A stretch of 64,000 nucleotides of DNA from DATBLE01 sp963764565 (lineage in GTDB: Bacteria; Actinomycetota; Thermoleophilia; Gaiellales; Gaiellaceae). Shown piece after piece: positions 17,696-26,062 of the stretch (position 1 is its first letter; each line of letters opens with the position of its first letter). Location of the stretch: NCBI GenBank assembly GCA_963764565.1, contig CAVXTD010000002.1, positions 186,001-250,000 of the forward strand, in the 5' to 3' direction. A model generated the notes under the pieces. The model saw only the letters and a list, made by a program, of their open reading frames with translations, did not search any database and had not been told where the DNA came from. The position numbers and the translations under genes were made by a program.

Positions 17696-18686
17696 TTGAA
17701 GACCTTGATCACTGGCGGTGCGGGCTTTATCGGCTCTCACCTGAGCGAGCTGCTCCTCCGGGAGGGGGAGGAGGTCTACGTTCTCGACGACCTGTCGACA
17801 GGGTCGACCGAGAACATCGCGCACCTGCGTGCGCATCCGCAGTTCCACCTCGTGGTGGACAGCGTGCTCCACCCGGCCGTCGTCAACGAACTGGTCCACA
17901 AGGTCGACACCGTCTACCACCTCGCCGCTGCCGTCGGCGTCAAGACGATCGTCCAGGAACCGGTGCGGACGCTCCGGATCAATCTCGAAGGTACCGAAAC
18001 CGTCCTCGACGCCTGCACGAGGTTCGAGAAGCCGGTGCTCGTCGCCTCGACATCCGAGGTGTACGGCGATCATCGCTCGGAGACGCCGCTGAGCGAGTCT
18101 TCGCGGCGAATCTACGGCGCGACGACCCAGAAGCGCTGGGCATATGCCGGGTCGAAGGCGATGGACGAATTCCTCGCTCTCGCCTACAACGAGGAGTGTG
18201 GCCTCGACGCAGTCATCGTCCGCCTCTTCAACACGGTCGGACCGCGCCAGACCGGCAGGTACGGGATGGTCATCCCGCGCTTCGTCGAGCGCGCGCTGCG
18301 CGGAGCAGCCGATCGAGATCTACGGCGACGGCGAGCAGACGCGCTGCTTCTGCCACGTCCAGGACACGATCCGCGCGCTGCGTGACGTGATGACCGACCT
18401 GAATCGCACCTCCGGCGAGATCTTCAACGTCGGCGCGGGCAACCAGATCTCGATCCGCGACCTCGCGGAGCGGATCAAGGTGATCGTCGGCTCGGACTCG
18501 CCGCTGGTGCACATCCCGTTCGAGGAGGTCTACGGGACCGGGATCGAGGACATGCTCCACCGTGTCCCGTGCACAGACAAGGTGCGCGACACGATCGGCT
18601 GGGTTCCGCAGCGGACGCTCGAGGACATCCTCGGCGACGTGGTCGCGGACGTCAGCGCACGGCTGAACTCGGAGGTCGCAGCATGA
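17696..18686 (+). CDS. NAD-dependent sugar epimerase/dehydratase (SDR), frameshifted
   Basis: The N-terminal Rossmann motif TGGAGFIGSHL binds NAD. The catalytic region has ASTSEVYG and the YAGSK (YxxxK) motif, followed by RLFNTVGPRQTGRYGMVIPR, as in extended SDR sugar-nucleotide enzymes (GalE, decarboxylase and related families). The frame shifts near 18303, within RALRG/EPIEIYGDG; read through it has about 330 residues. I prefer TTG 17696, preceded by AAAGGATG at 17683-17690. ATG 17645, overlapping the glycosyltransferase stop, is the alternative. It probably supplies the UDP-sugar used by the glycosyltransferase. The exact substrate is not clear from sequence. Confidence 0.82.
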
Positions 18687-21082
18687 AGCGCCTCGCCCTC
18701 ATCTTCGTCGCATTCCTCGCCGTCGTCGCCGCGCCCACGGCCGGCGCGGCGATCTCGGTCGGGATCACGAGTCCGGCGGACGGATCGCACTCGCTCTCCG
18801 GTGTCGTCCCGGTACGGGTCAGCGCGTCCGCCGACTTCGGCATCTACGGCGTCCAGCTGATGGTCGACGGTCAGCCGTACGGCCCCGTCGCCACGACTTC
18901 GGTCGCGCCCTACGAGTACGAGATCGGATGGGATACCTCGAGCGTCGCGCCCGGCACGCACACGCTGGCAGCGGACGCGATCGACTGGTCGCAACTCGGC
19001 GGCGGCACGCACATGCTGTCGAGCCCGATCACCGTCGACGTCGGCCCCGCGTACCCGACGATCTCGCTCACCAATCCGACGCCGTGGACGTTCGTCCGCG
19101 GCACGGTCAACCTGGCGGCCGACGTCACGTCCGTCGGCCAGACGACGGTGCTGTACACGGTCGACGGGACCGCGGTGGCAACCGCAAACGCCGCGCCGTG
19201 GCAGGCGTCCTGGAACTCGACCACGTCGCCCGACGGCTCGAAGACAGTGACTGCGACCGTCAGCGACGGGCGTGGCAAGCAGGCGACCGCGAACGCAACG
19301 GTGACGGTCGACAACACGCCGCCGGCCGCGTACATCGTCAAGCCGGCGGCGAATGCGTTCGCGGTGGGGACGCTGGCGGTCTCGACGCTGGCCTCGGACG
19401 TCTACGGAATCTCAGGAGTCCAGTACCTGATCGACGGTACGCCCGCCGGAGACCCGGTGAGGCAGCCGGACCTGGGCGCGCCGTACACGTACTCGGCGAC
19501 GCTCGATCTGTCGTCGCTGGCCCAGGGGACGACGCACCAGCTGAGCGTGATCGCCATGGACAACGCCGGCAACGCGACCACGACCGCGGGGGTTCCGTTC
19601 ACGATCGGAGCGGCGCCGCCGACGGTGACGATCGCCGCACCGCCTTCGTATTCGTTCGCGCGCGGCGTGGTTCCCATCACCGCGATCGTCACCGGCGGAG
19701 TGGCACCGGTGACGGCAACGCTCGTGGTGGACGGGAAGGCCACGTCGCAGAAGGCGGTGGCACCGTACGTCTTCCAGTGGGATACGACGAAGCTCGCAGC
19801 CGGCCCACACACGATTGCGGCACTCGCGACCGACGCGCTGGGCAGGAGCTCCAGCTCGGACGCGGTTCCCGTGACCGTTGACAACACGCCGCCGTCGGCC
19901 GTGATGTACCAGCCGGTGCCGAACGCACGCGTGAACGGCCCGACCACCTTCCAGGTCCACGCCTCCGATGCCTCCGGCGTGCAGTCGGTTCAGTTCACGG
20001 TCGACGGTGCGCCGGTTGGCGCCCCGCTGACCGCGCCCGACGCAGGCCAGTCGTACCTGTACACGACCAGCGTCGACACGTCCGTGTTCGCCGCCGGCAC
20101 CCACGTGGTCTCGGCGACGGTGACGGACAACGCGGGCAACATCGGGAAGGCGAACTCCGTCACGATCAAGACGGGGCCGATCGAGTACCTACCGGTGCTG
20201 AACTACCACGAGATCGCACCGCCCGACGGCTACTCGATCTACGACCAGACTCCTGCCGAGGCCGACCAGCAGCTCGCCTACCTGAAGGCGAACGGGTACC
20301 ACTCGGTCACGCTCGCGCAATACCAGCAGTGGCTCGCGGGAGTCAACATCGGCGTCGCGAAGCCGGTCCTGATCACCGTCGACGACGGGCTGAAGAGCGA
20401 GCAGGCATGGGACCCGATCCTTCAGAAGTACGGGTTCAAGGCGGTCATGTTCGTGATCACCGGCTACGCGGACCAGAAGACACCAGGGGACGCGGACCCG
20501 AACAACATGAGCTGGAGCGACATCAAGGCCCTCGCCAAGAACGGGCGCTGGGAGATCGCCTTCCATGCCGGTCTGTACGGCCACGGCGACTCGTATGCCA
20601 GCGGCGCGACGATTCCCCTCGGCTTCGGCACGAGCATGAAGCTCTCGACGTCTTGCGAGTACTTCTACACGTGCCTGGGCACCATCACGTCCGGGTTCGG
20701 GTGGAGGAAGACGACCCGCTCCGAGACCTTCAAGGAGTACCAGCAGAGCGTGACGGCCGAGGTGAACAACGCCATCGCGGAGCTGAAGAAGAACGTGCCG
20801 ACGGCGAGCTTCGCGGCGTGGGCCGCTCCGGACAACGTCGCGGGCCAGTGGACGAACCAGTACAACGATCCGTCCGGCCAGGTGCAGTCGTGGTTTCCGG
20901 GCTTCATGGCCTCGAAGTTCCCGATCGTCTTCACGCAGACGAACCCGGTCACCTACGGCCAGGCCTCGGGAACCGTCGGCAGCCTGACGGGCTTCAACCG
21001 GCACTACCGCCTCGAGGTGCACACGGACACGACGATCGCCGAGTTCGGCGCGGCGCTCGCCGATCCCGCCTTCGCCCGGTGA
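18683..21082 (+). CDS. Secreted five-Ig-domain polysaccharide deacetylase (NodB family)
   Basis: The 799-residue protein has a signal peptide (residues 1-22), five Ig-like domains of about 95 residues (23-495, repeated PADGSxSLSG, VxxTVDGTA, VTVDNTPP) and a C-terminal NodB/CE4 domain (500-799). Motif 1 is TVDDGLKS, with both Asp residues. The histidine motif is EIAFHAGLYGHG, and YHEIAPPDGYS precedes. The family removes N-acetyl groups from polysaccharides, as PgaB and chitooligosaccharide deacetylases do. The Ig stalk would place the enzyme away from the membrane. Its ATG overlaps the epimerase stop as ATGA. It likely modifies the polymer made by the operon's glycosyltransferase. Confidence 0.88.
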   Translation: MKRLALIFVAFLAVVAAPTAGAAISVGITSPADGSHSLSGVVPVRVSASADFGIYGVQLMVDGQPYGPVATTSVAPYEYEIGWDTSSVAPGTHTLAADAIDWSQLGGGTHMLSSPITVDVGPAYPTISLTNPTPWTFVRGTVNLAADVTSVGQTTVLYTVDGTAVATANAAPWQASWNSTTSPDGSKTVTATVSDGRGKQATANATVTVDNTPPAAYIVKPAANAFAVGTLAVSTLASDVYGISGVQYLIDGTPAGDPVRQPDLGAPYTYSATLDLSSLAQGTTHQLSVIAMDNAGNATTTAGVPFTIGAAPPTVTIAAPPSYSFARGVVPITAIVTGGVAPVTATLVVDGKATSQKAVAPYVFQWDTTKLAAGPHTIAALATDALGRSSSSDAVPVTVDNTPPSAVMYQPVPNARVNGPTTFQVHASDASGVQSVQFTVDGAPVGAPLTAPDAGQSYLYTTSVDTSVFAAGTHVVSATVTDNAGNIGKANSVTIKTGPIEYLPVLNYHEIAPPDGYSIYDQTPAEADQQLAYLKANGYHSVTLAQYQQWLAGVNIGVAKPVLITVDDGLKSEQAWDPILQKYGFKAVMFVITGYADQKTPGDADPNNMSWSDIKALAKNGRWEIAFHAGLYGHGDSYASGATIPLGFGTSMKLSTSCEYFYTCLGTITSGFGWRKTTRSETFKEYQQSVTAEVNNAIAELKKNVPTASFAAWAAPDNVAGQWTNQYNDPSGQVQSWFPGFMASKFPIVFTQTNPVTYGQASGTVGSLTGFNRHYRLEVHTDTTIAEFGAALADPAFAR

Positions 21083-21795
21083 GGCGTGCCGTCACGCTCG
21101 GAATCGCTCTTCTCCCCGTGCTCGCGCTGTCGGCGGCAGCGCAGCACGGGGTGAGCTATCCGATCCACACGCGCGTGACGGCAACGGTGTTCTGGATCGG
21201 CGAGCCGGTTGGCAACGGCTCGACCGAGAACAACTCGGTCTCTGCCTGGGACGACGAGTGGCTACGCCACTACGGCGGCGTCGACGACCCGTGGAGCCTG
21301 CGAACGCGCGCGAACGACTACTTCCCGAGCAACTTCACTCCGAAGGAGAACCCGTTCTACGTCGATCTCCCGTACAACGACTTCGACGACTCCGGGGTGC
21401 CGCGGGGAGACCGGCTCGCGGTCGTGCCGTGGGCGAAGGAGTACACCGCCGAGCTGGCGCGACGCGGCGCGCGGGGCCGCCCGTTCAGCCTGCTGAAGAA
21501 CCGCTGGGTCAAGCTGATCCGGGCACGCCGGGTGTGCTACGCGCAGTGGGAGGACAGCGGTCCGTACGTCTACGACGACGCGAGGTACGTGTTCGGGACG
21601 CGCGACGAGCGGCCGAAGAGCCGGCGCGCGAAGAACTCGGGTATCGACGTCTCGCCGGCCGCCCGCGACTGCCTCGGCTTTCGGGGCAGGAACAACGCCG
21701 AGAACCAGGTCACCTGGCAGTTCGTCGACGCAGCGGACGTACCGAGCGGGCCGTGGAGGCGCGTCGTCACCACCCGCCAGGTCTTCTGGCCGTAG
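21079..21795 (+). CDS. Secreted protein with a double-psi-barrel-like region
   Basis: The 238-residue protein has a signal peptide (AVTLGIALLPVLALSAAAQ). The N-terminal half (VTATVFWIGEPVGNGSTENN; PYNDFDD) is of unknown type. The C-terminal half has WEDSGPYVYDDARYVFG and GIDVSPAARDCLGF, spaced like the DxGP and DLSPAA motifs of RlpA-like double-psi beta barrels. The fold call is inference from those motifs. GTG 21079 overlaps the deacetylase stop as GTGA, so it belongs to the polysaccharide operon and could act on wall or exported polymer. Confidence 0.68.
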   Translation: MRRAVTLGIALLPVLALSAAAQHGVSYPIHTRVTATVFWIGEPVGNGSTENNSVSAWDDEWLRHYGGVDDPWSLRTRANDYFPSNFTPKENPFYVDLPYNDFDDSGVPRGDRLAVVPWAKEYTAELARRGARGRPFSLLKNRWVKLIRARRVCYAQWEDSGPYVYDDARYVFGTRDERPKSRRAKNSGIDVSPAARDCLGFRGRNNAENQVTWQFVDAADVPSGPWRRVVTTRQVFWP

Positions 21796-21929
21796 AGCGG
21801 GGACTCGTCCGCGGCTGACGGCGGACCGATGCGCTTGCAATCCGCCGGCTGGGCGGGCGAGAATCGTCGGCAGGGGAGAGACGAACCAGGCAGTCGCCGC
21901 CGGCGAAGGTTGGTTGGGCTGATGACAGG

Positions 21930-22154
21930 ATGTCGAGGATGACCGGCGATCTCTCATTCGAGCGGTTTGCTGCCCTTTGCGCGATCGCGCTGGGTGCGAT
22001 CGGCGTCGCGTACTCGATCGCGTTTGTCGTTTTCCTCCGCAACTCGTCGCACGCGGTTCTGGTCGGCTTCATCGTCAACCCGGCCTTCTTCGTCTGGCTC
22101 GGGCTGGTGCTCTGGGAGACGCGCCGGTTCGAAGCACAGGCGCGAGTCGCCTGA
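21930..22154 (+). CDS. Small two-helix membrane protein
   Basis: The 74-residue protein has two hydrophobic segments (ALCAIALGAIGVAYSIAFVV and GFIVNPAFFVWLGLVLW) and a charged C-terminus. It starts at ATG 21930 or 21939; neither has a clear ribosome-binding site. Its TGA overlaps the CTG that appears to start the cyclase gene, so the two are likely co-translated. No family recognised. Confidence 0.65.
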   Translation: MSRMTGDLSFERFAALCAIALGAIGVAYSIAFVVFLRNSSHAVLVGFIVNPAFFVWLGLVLWETRRFEAQARVA

Positions 22155-23917
22155 AGGAGCTCGTTTACCGGCTCGAGCTCGACCTCGAGTCGAGCCCCGA
22201 GCGCCTCTGGCCGCTCGTGTCCGACACGAACCGGTTCAACCGCGATGCGGGGATCCCGGCCGTCGAGCGACGCGGGGTCGGCCGCAACGCCCGACGCCGG
22301 TTGCGACTCTCACGGCTGGGATTGCGGCTCGAGTGGGAGGAGGAGCCGTTCGCGTGGCAGAGCCCGCGGCGCTTCAGCGTCGGCCGGCGCTATCTCGCCG
22401 GGCCGATCGACTCGATGACGACGACGCTCGAGCTCACGCCGCGGCCGGAGAGCGGAACGCGGCTCACCTACGAGGTCCGGGCGCAACCGCGAAACCTGCT
22501 CGGCCGGATCGCAATCCCGATCGGGATCGGCGTGGTGAGCCTCCGGCGCTTCGCGTCCGTCTTCCGCCGGTACGACGCAGCCGCGGAGCGCGAGCAGGCC
22601 CCGGCGCCGCCGCGAGCGCACCTGACCCGCGGTGCGAAGGCCCGTATCGACACGGCCCGGCAGACGCTGCTGGCGGGGGGCGCAGGTTCCGGGCTGGTCG
22701 ATCGTCTGTGCCTGCTCGTCGAGCAGGGAGACGATCTCAGCGTCGCGAGGCTCCGACCGTACGCGCTCGCGAGCCTCTGGGGGGTCGATCGGCGCCCTGT
22801 GCTCGAGCTCTGCCTCGAGGCCACGCGCGCCGGGTTGCTGGAGCTCCGCTGGGAGCTCTTGTGCCCGCTCTGCCGGGGTCCGTCGGCGGTCGGGGAGACG
22901 CTCGACGATGCGGCGGGGACGGTTCATTGCGAGACGTGCCTGATCGACTTCGCGGCGGAGTTCGACCGGTCGGTCGAGATCGCCTTCCGCCCGTCGCCGG
23001 CGATCCGAGCGGTCGGTGACGTGGACTTCTGCGTCGCCGGGCCGCAGGTGACCCGGCACGTCGTCGCGCAGGAGCTCCTGGCCCCAGGCGACGGCCGCCC
23101 CCTCGCGCTTCGGCTCGAGCCCGGCAGCTACCGGCTTCGGGCACTCGGCCTGCCCGGCACGCTGCCGGTTGTCGTCGGCGGCGGCGGGAAAGCGAAGGCC
23201 GTCGCGCGACCGGAGCCCGCAGGCTGGCCCGCCGGGACACTCGAGCTGGCCGAGGAGGCGACAATCGAGCTCGAGAACGCGACCGGAGAGGAGCAGCTGG
23301 TCGTGCTCGAGCGCACCGCGTGGGGCGACGAGGCGGCCACCGCCGCCGAGGTGACGGCGCTTCAGACCTTTCGCGACCTGTTCGCAGCGGAGGCGCTGCG
23401 GCCGGGCGAGCCGATCTCGGTGGGGAGCCTCGCGGTCGTCTTCACCGACCTGAGAGGCTCGACGCGCTACTACCGCGACGTCGGCGACGCGCCGGCCTTC
23501 GGCTCCGTGCTCCAGCATCTCGACCTGCTCCGCGAGGCGGTCGCAGCGGAGGGAGGAGCCGTTGTGAAGTCGATGGGCGATGCGATCATGGCCGTCTTCG
23601 CGCGGCCCCTCCCCGCCGTCCGGGCGATGCAAGCCGCCCAGCGAGCCGTAGCCGGACGCCCGCTGACGCTCAAGGTGGGGATCCACTGGGGCCCGTGCAT
23701 CGCCGTCAACCAGAACGGGATGCTCGACTACTTCGGCTCGACCGTGAACCTCGCGGCCAGGCTCGTCGGAGTCTCGTCCGGCGACGACATCATCGTCTCG
23801 GGCTCCGTCCTCGCCGACCCGGAGGTCGCCGCCCTGTCGCTCCCCGCTGAGAAGATCGAGGCACCGTTGAAAGGATTCGAGGACGAGACCCCGGTGCTGT
23901 GGCGGCTACGGTCGTGA
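22151..23917 (+). CDS. SRPBCC-zinc ribbon-class III adenylate/guanylate cyclase
   Basis: About 588 residues. Residues 1-145 form an SRPBCC-like domain (YRLELDLESSPERLWPLV). Residues about 237-262 hold a zinc ribbon (CPLC...CETC). The C-terminal 160 residues are a class III cyclase: metal-binding Asp in VFTDLRGSTRYY (near 430) and KSMGDAIMAVF (near 472), and GSTVNLAARL with the Asn/Arg pair for catalysis. It should make a cyclic nucleotide, with SRPBCC perhaps binding a lipid or other ligand. No ATG/GTG/TTG precedes the SRPBCC domain. The first usable codon is CTG 22151, overlapping the upstream TGA as CTGA. Confidence 0.85.
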   Translation: MKELVYRLELDLESSPERLWPLVSDTNRFNRDAGIPAVERRGVGRNARRRLRLSRLGLRLEWEEEPFAWQSPRRFSVGRRYLAGPIDSMTTTLELTPRPESGTRLTYEVRAQPRNLLGRIAIPIGIGVVSLRRFASVFRRYDAAAEREQAPAPPRAHLTRGAKARIDTARQTLLAGGAGSGLVDRLCLLVEQGDDLSVARLRPYALASLWGVDRRPVLELCLEATRAGLLELRWELLCPLCRGPSAVGETLDDAAGTVHCETCLIDFAAEFDRSVEIAFRPSPAIRAVGDVDFCVAGPQVTRHVVAQELLAPGDGRPLALRLEPGSYRLRALGLPGTLPVVVGGGGKAKAVARPEPAGWPAGTLELAEEATIELENATGEEQLVVLERTAWGDEAATAAEVTALQTFRDLFAAEALRPGEPISVGSLAVVFTDLRGSTRYYRDVGDAPAFGSVLQHLDLLREAVAAEGGAVVKSMGDAIMAVFARPLPAVRAMQAAQRAVAGRPLTLKVGIHWGPCIAVNQNGMLDYFGSTVNLAARLVGVSSGDDIIVSGSVLADPEVAALSLPAEKIEAPLKGFEDETPVLWRLRS

Positions 23918-24006
23918 GGAGACGGCTGGAGCGCGTCGTGCTCGGCTGGTTGATGGCGGCGCTCGCCTTCCTGCTCGATCGGCGGCTGCGGAAGCTGAAG
24001 GGCTAA
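23914..24006 (+). CDS. 30-residue membrane microprotein
   Basis: A frame from GTG 23914, overlapping the cyclase stop as GTGA, encodes a basic N-terminus (RRRLERVV), one hydrophobic helix (LGWLMAALAFLLD) and a basic tail (RRLRKLKG), ending at TAA 24004-24006. The translational-coupling overlap favours a real gene. It is convergent with the UbiB-fusion gene, whose stop overlaps its own. Confidence 0.45.
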   Translation: MRRRLERVVLGWLMAALAFLLDRRLRKLKG

Positions 24007-25994
24007 CGCCGGCGAACGAGATCGACGCCGAGCCAGCCGCCGACCACGCCGGCGAGCACCGCAAATGTGATCGGAACCCAGCTGGCCGTCCCGGCCGCGG
24101 TGGTCGTCGCGGCGCCGACGAGCGCGGCGCCGGTGGCCGCGGCGAGGGCGAGGCGCCGTCCGGCGCGCCCGATTGCCTGCTCGATCGCGGTCGAGCCGGC
24201 GAAGTCGATCCGGAGCTTCGCCCCGGGACGGGCGCCGGTGGCGCGTTCGACCGCCTCGACGAAGCGCACGAGCCGGAGCTTCAGCTTCTGGCCCTCGTAG
24301 TAGAGGTGCTGCGGATTGGCCTGCGTGAGGAACCGGTCTCGCACGTTCCTGAGCAGGAAGTCGCCCACGACCCGAAACGGATCGAGCAGCGGGTCGAGCT
24401 CGGCGATCGCCAGCTGCACCTGACCGAACGCCTTGCCGCTCAGGGCAAGCGAGGCCGGGAGGCGAATGCCGTGGCGGCTCGCGATCTGGATCAGCCCGTC
24501 GAGCATCGGGCCGATCTCGATGTCTTGGAGCGAGCCGACCTGGAACCGGTCGATGAATGCGGCGAACTCACTCTCGATCGCGTCGAGGTCGTGGTCGCTC
24601 CCGTGCTCCTCTCCGGCCAGCATCAGCACCGCCTCGGAGAGGAACTTCGGGTCGTTCCTGGCGAACGAGAGCAGGAGCACGATCATCAGCTCGCGGAGCT
24701 CGGGCCCCAGCTCGCCGACCATGCCGAGGTCGAGGAGGACGATCTTCTCCCCCGTCCACAGCAAGTTGCCCGGATGCGGGTCGGCGTGGAAGAACCCGTC
24801 GACGAGCACCTGGCGGTAGAACGCCTCGAGCAGCTGGCGAGCTGCCTCGCGCCGCCCGGGGCTGTCCTCCGAGGCTCGGATCGCAACGCCCTCGACGAAC
24901 TCCAGCACGAGCAGCCGCGAGGTGGAGATGTCCTCGTGGACGCCTGGCACGCCGAGCCGGCCGTACGGGGCGAGCACCGCCCTCATCCGCTCGATGTTCG
25001 CCGCCTCCTGGAGGAAGTCGAGCTCGCGCTGTAGCGACTCGGAGAGGTGCCGGACGAGCGCAGGAATGTCCACCGTGCCGCGCAGCGCCTCTCGCTCGAG
25101 CGCCTTCTCGGCGAACAGCTCGAGCAGTCCGAGGTCCTTCATGATCTCCTCGCGCGCGTGCGGCCGCTGGACCTTGACGACGACCCGCTCGCCGCTCTCC
25201 AGCGTCGCCGTGTGAACCTGGCCGATCGTCCCCGCCGCGAGCGGCTCCGGGTCGATCGACGCGAAGACGTCCTCCCACGGGACGCGCAGCTCCTGCTCCA
25301 TCACGAGTACGACCTCTTCCTCCGTGAGCGGCTTGACGCGGTCCTGGAGCTTCGCCAGCTCGTCCGCCAGCTCGACCGGGATCAGGTCGGGGCGGGTCGA
25401 GAGGATCTGACCGAGCTTCGCGAAGGTCGGTCCCAGCCGCTCGAGAGCCGTCCGCAGGCGCTCCGCCTTCGCCTCGATCGAGCCGGCCGCGCGCACGTCG
25501 AGTCCGAGGCGGGCAAGCACCCGCCCGATCTCAGCGGCTCGGCCGAGCAGGCCTCCCTCGTCGGGCGCCTCCGGCGGCGGCTCCGGCATCGCGTCGCCGG
25601 TCGTGTTGACGATCACGACGGTGCAGCGCGCGGCGTGCGAGATGCGGTTCGGGACGTTCCCGAGCAGGAACTCCTTCCTCCCGCCCATGCCCGCGTTGCC
25701 GACGACCAGCACGTCCGCAGCTTCGTCCTCGGCGGCGCGGACGATCGCCGTGCCCACGTCGGGGTCGACCCGAAGCAGGGCACGTGCGCCCGGAAGCGCC
25801 TCGGCGTCTGCGCGCAGCCGCTCTTCCGCGCCGTCAACCGGCTCGGTGAGGACCTGAAGGAGAACGAGCTCACCGCCGAAGCAGCGCGCGAGATCCGCAG
25901 CCCAGGCGACCGCGCGACGGGCGGTCTCCGAACGGTCGGTCGCGACCAGGACCTTCAACGCACGGCCTCTGGCCGCTGCGAATCGTTGCGGCAC
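24003..25994 (-). CDS. USP-UbiB (ABC1) kinase-like fusion protein
   Basis: The 663-residue protein joins a universal stress protein domain (residues about 13-130, with ATP-loop-like GNAGMGGRKEFLLGNVPNRI) to a UbiB/ABC1 atypical kinase domain (150-560). The UbiB hallmarks are LGPTFAKLGQILSTRPDLIP (KxGQ), AGTIGQVH (Ala-rich loop region), HADPHPGNLLW and LLDLGM. Two hydrophobic helices near 610-655 anchor the C-terminus. UbiB proteins support quinone synthesis or lipid transport. Fusion to USP is unusual. GTG 25994 gives the longest form; TTG 25958 would start exactly at the USP domain (LKVLVATDRSE). Confidence 0.88.
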   Translation of the reverse strand: MPQRFAAARGRALKVLVATDRSETARRAVAWAADLARCFGGELVLLQVLTEPVDGAEERLRADAEALPGARALLRVDPDVGTAIVRAAEDEAADVLVVGNAGMGGRKEFLLGNVPNRISHAARCTVVIVNTTGDAMPEPPPEAPDEGGLLGRAAEIGRVLARLGLDVRAAGSIEAKAERLRTALERLGPTFAKLGQILSTRPDLIPVELADELAKLQDRVKPLTEEEVVLVMEQELRVPWEDVFASIDPEPLAAGTIGQVHTATLESGERVVVKVQRPHAREEIMKDLGLLELFAEKALEREALRGTVDIPALVRHLSESLQRELDFLQEAANIERMRAVLAPYGRLGVPGVHEDISTSRLLVLEFVEGVAIRASEDSPGRREAARQLLEAFYRQVLVDGFFHADPHPGNLLWTGEKIVLLDLGMVGELGPELRELMIVLLLSFARNDPKFLSEAVLMLAGEEHGSDHDLDAIESEFAAFIDRFQVGSLQDIEIGPMLDGLIQIASRHGIRLPASLALSGKAFGQVQLAIAELDPLLDPFRVVGDFLLRNVRDRFLTQANPQHLYYEGQKLKLRLVRFVEAVERATGARPGAKLRIDFAGSTAIEQAIGRAGRRLALAAATGAALVGAATTTAAGTASWVPITFAVLAGVVGGWLGVDLVRRR

Positions 25995-26050
25995 GTCAGC
26001 ATCGAGGGTTGGACGTTACCGCGCCTGCCTCCGGCGCTGATGATCACCTC

Positions 26051-26056
26051 TAGGCT
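26051..26056 (+). promoter_or_regulatory. -10 box of otsA
   Basis: TAGGCT begins 12 bases before the GTG start at 26063, a leaderless arrangement. Confidence 0.5.
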
Positions 26057-26062
26057 TCGGCC

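Noticed and set aside
21830..21932. Glycine-riboswitch-like leader (GGGGAGAGAC ... GCCGGCGAAGG ... GACAGG)
   Set aside because: Some hallmark pieces are present before the small membrane protein gene, but the CTCTC strand that should pair with GGGAGAG is absent and the downstream genes have no glycine link.
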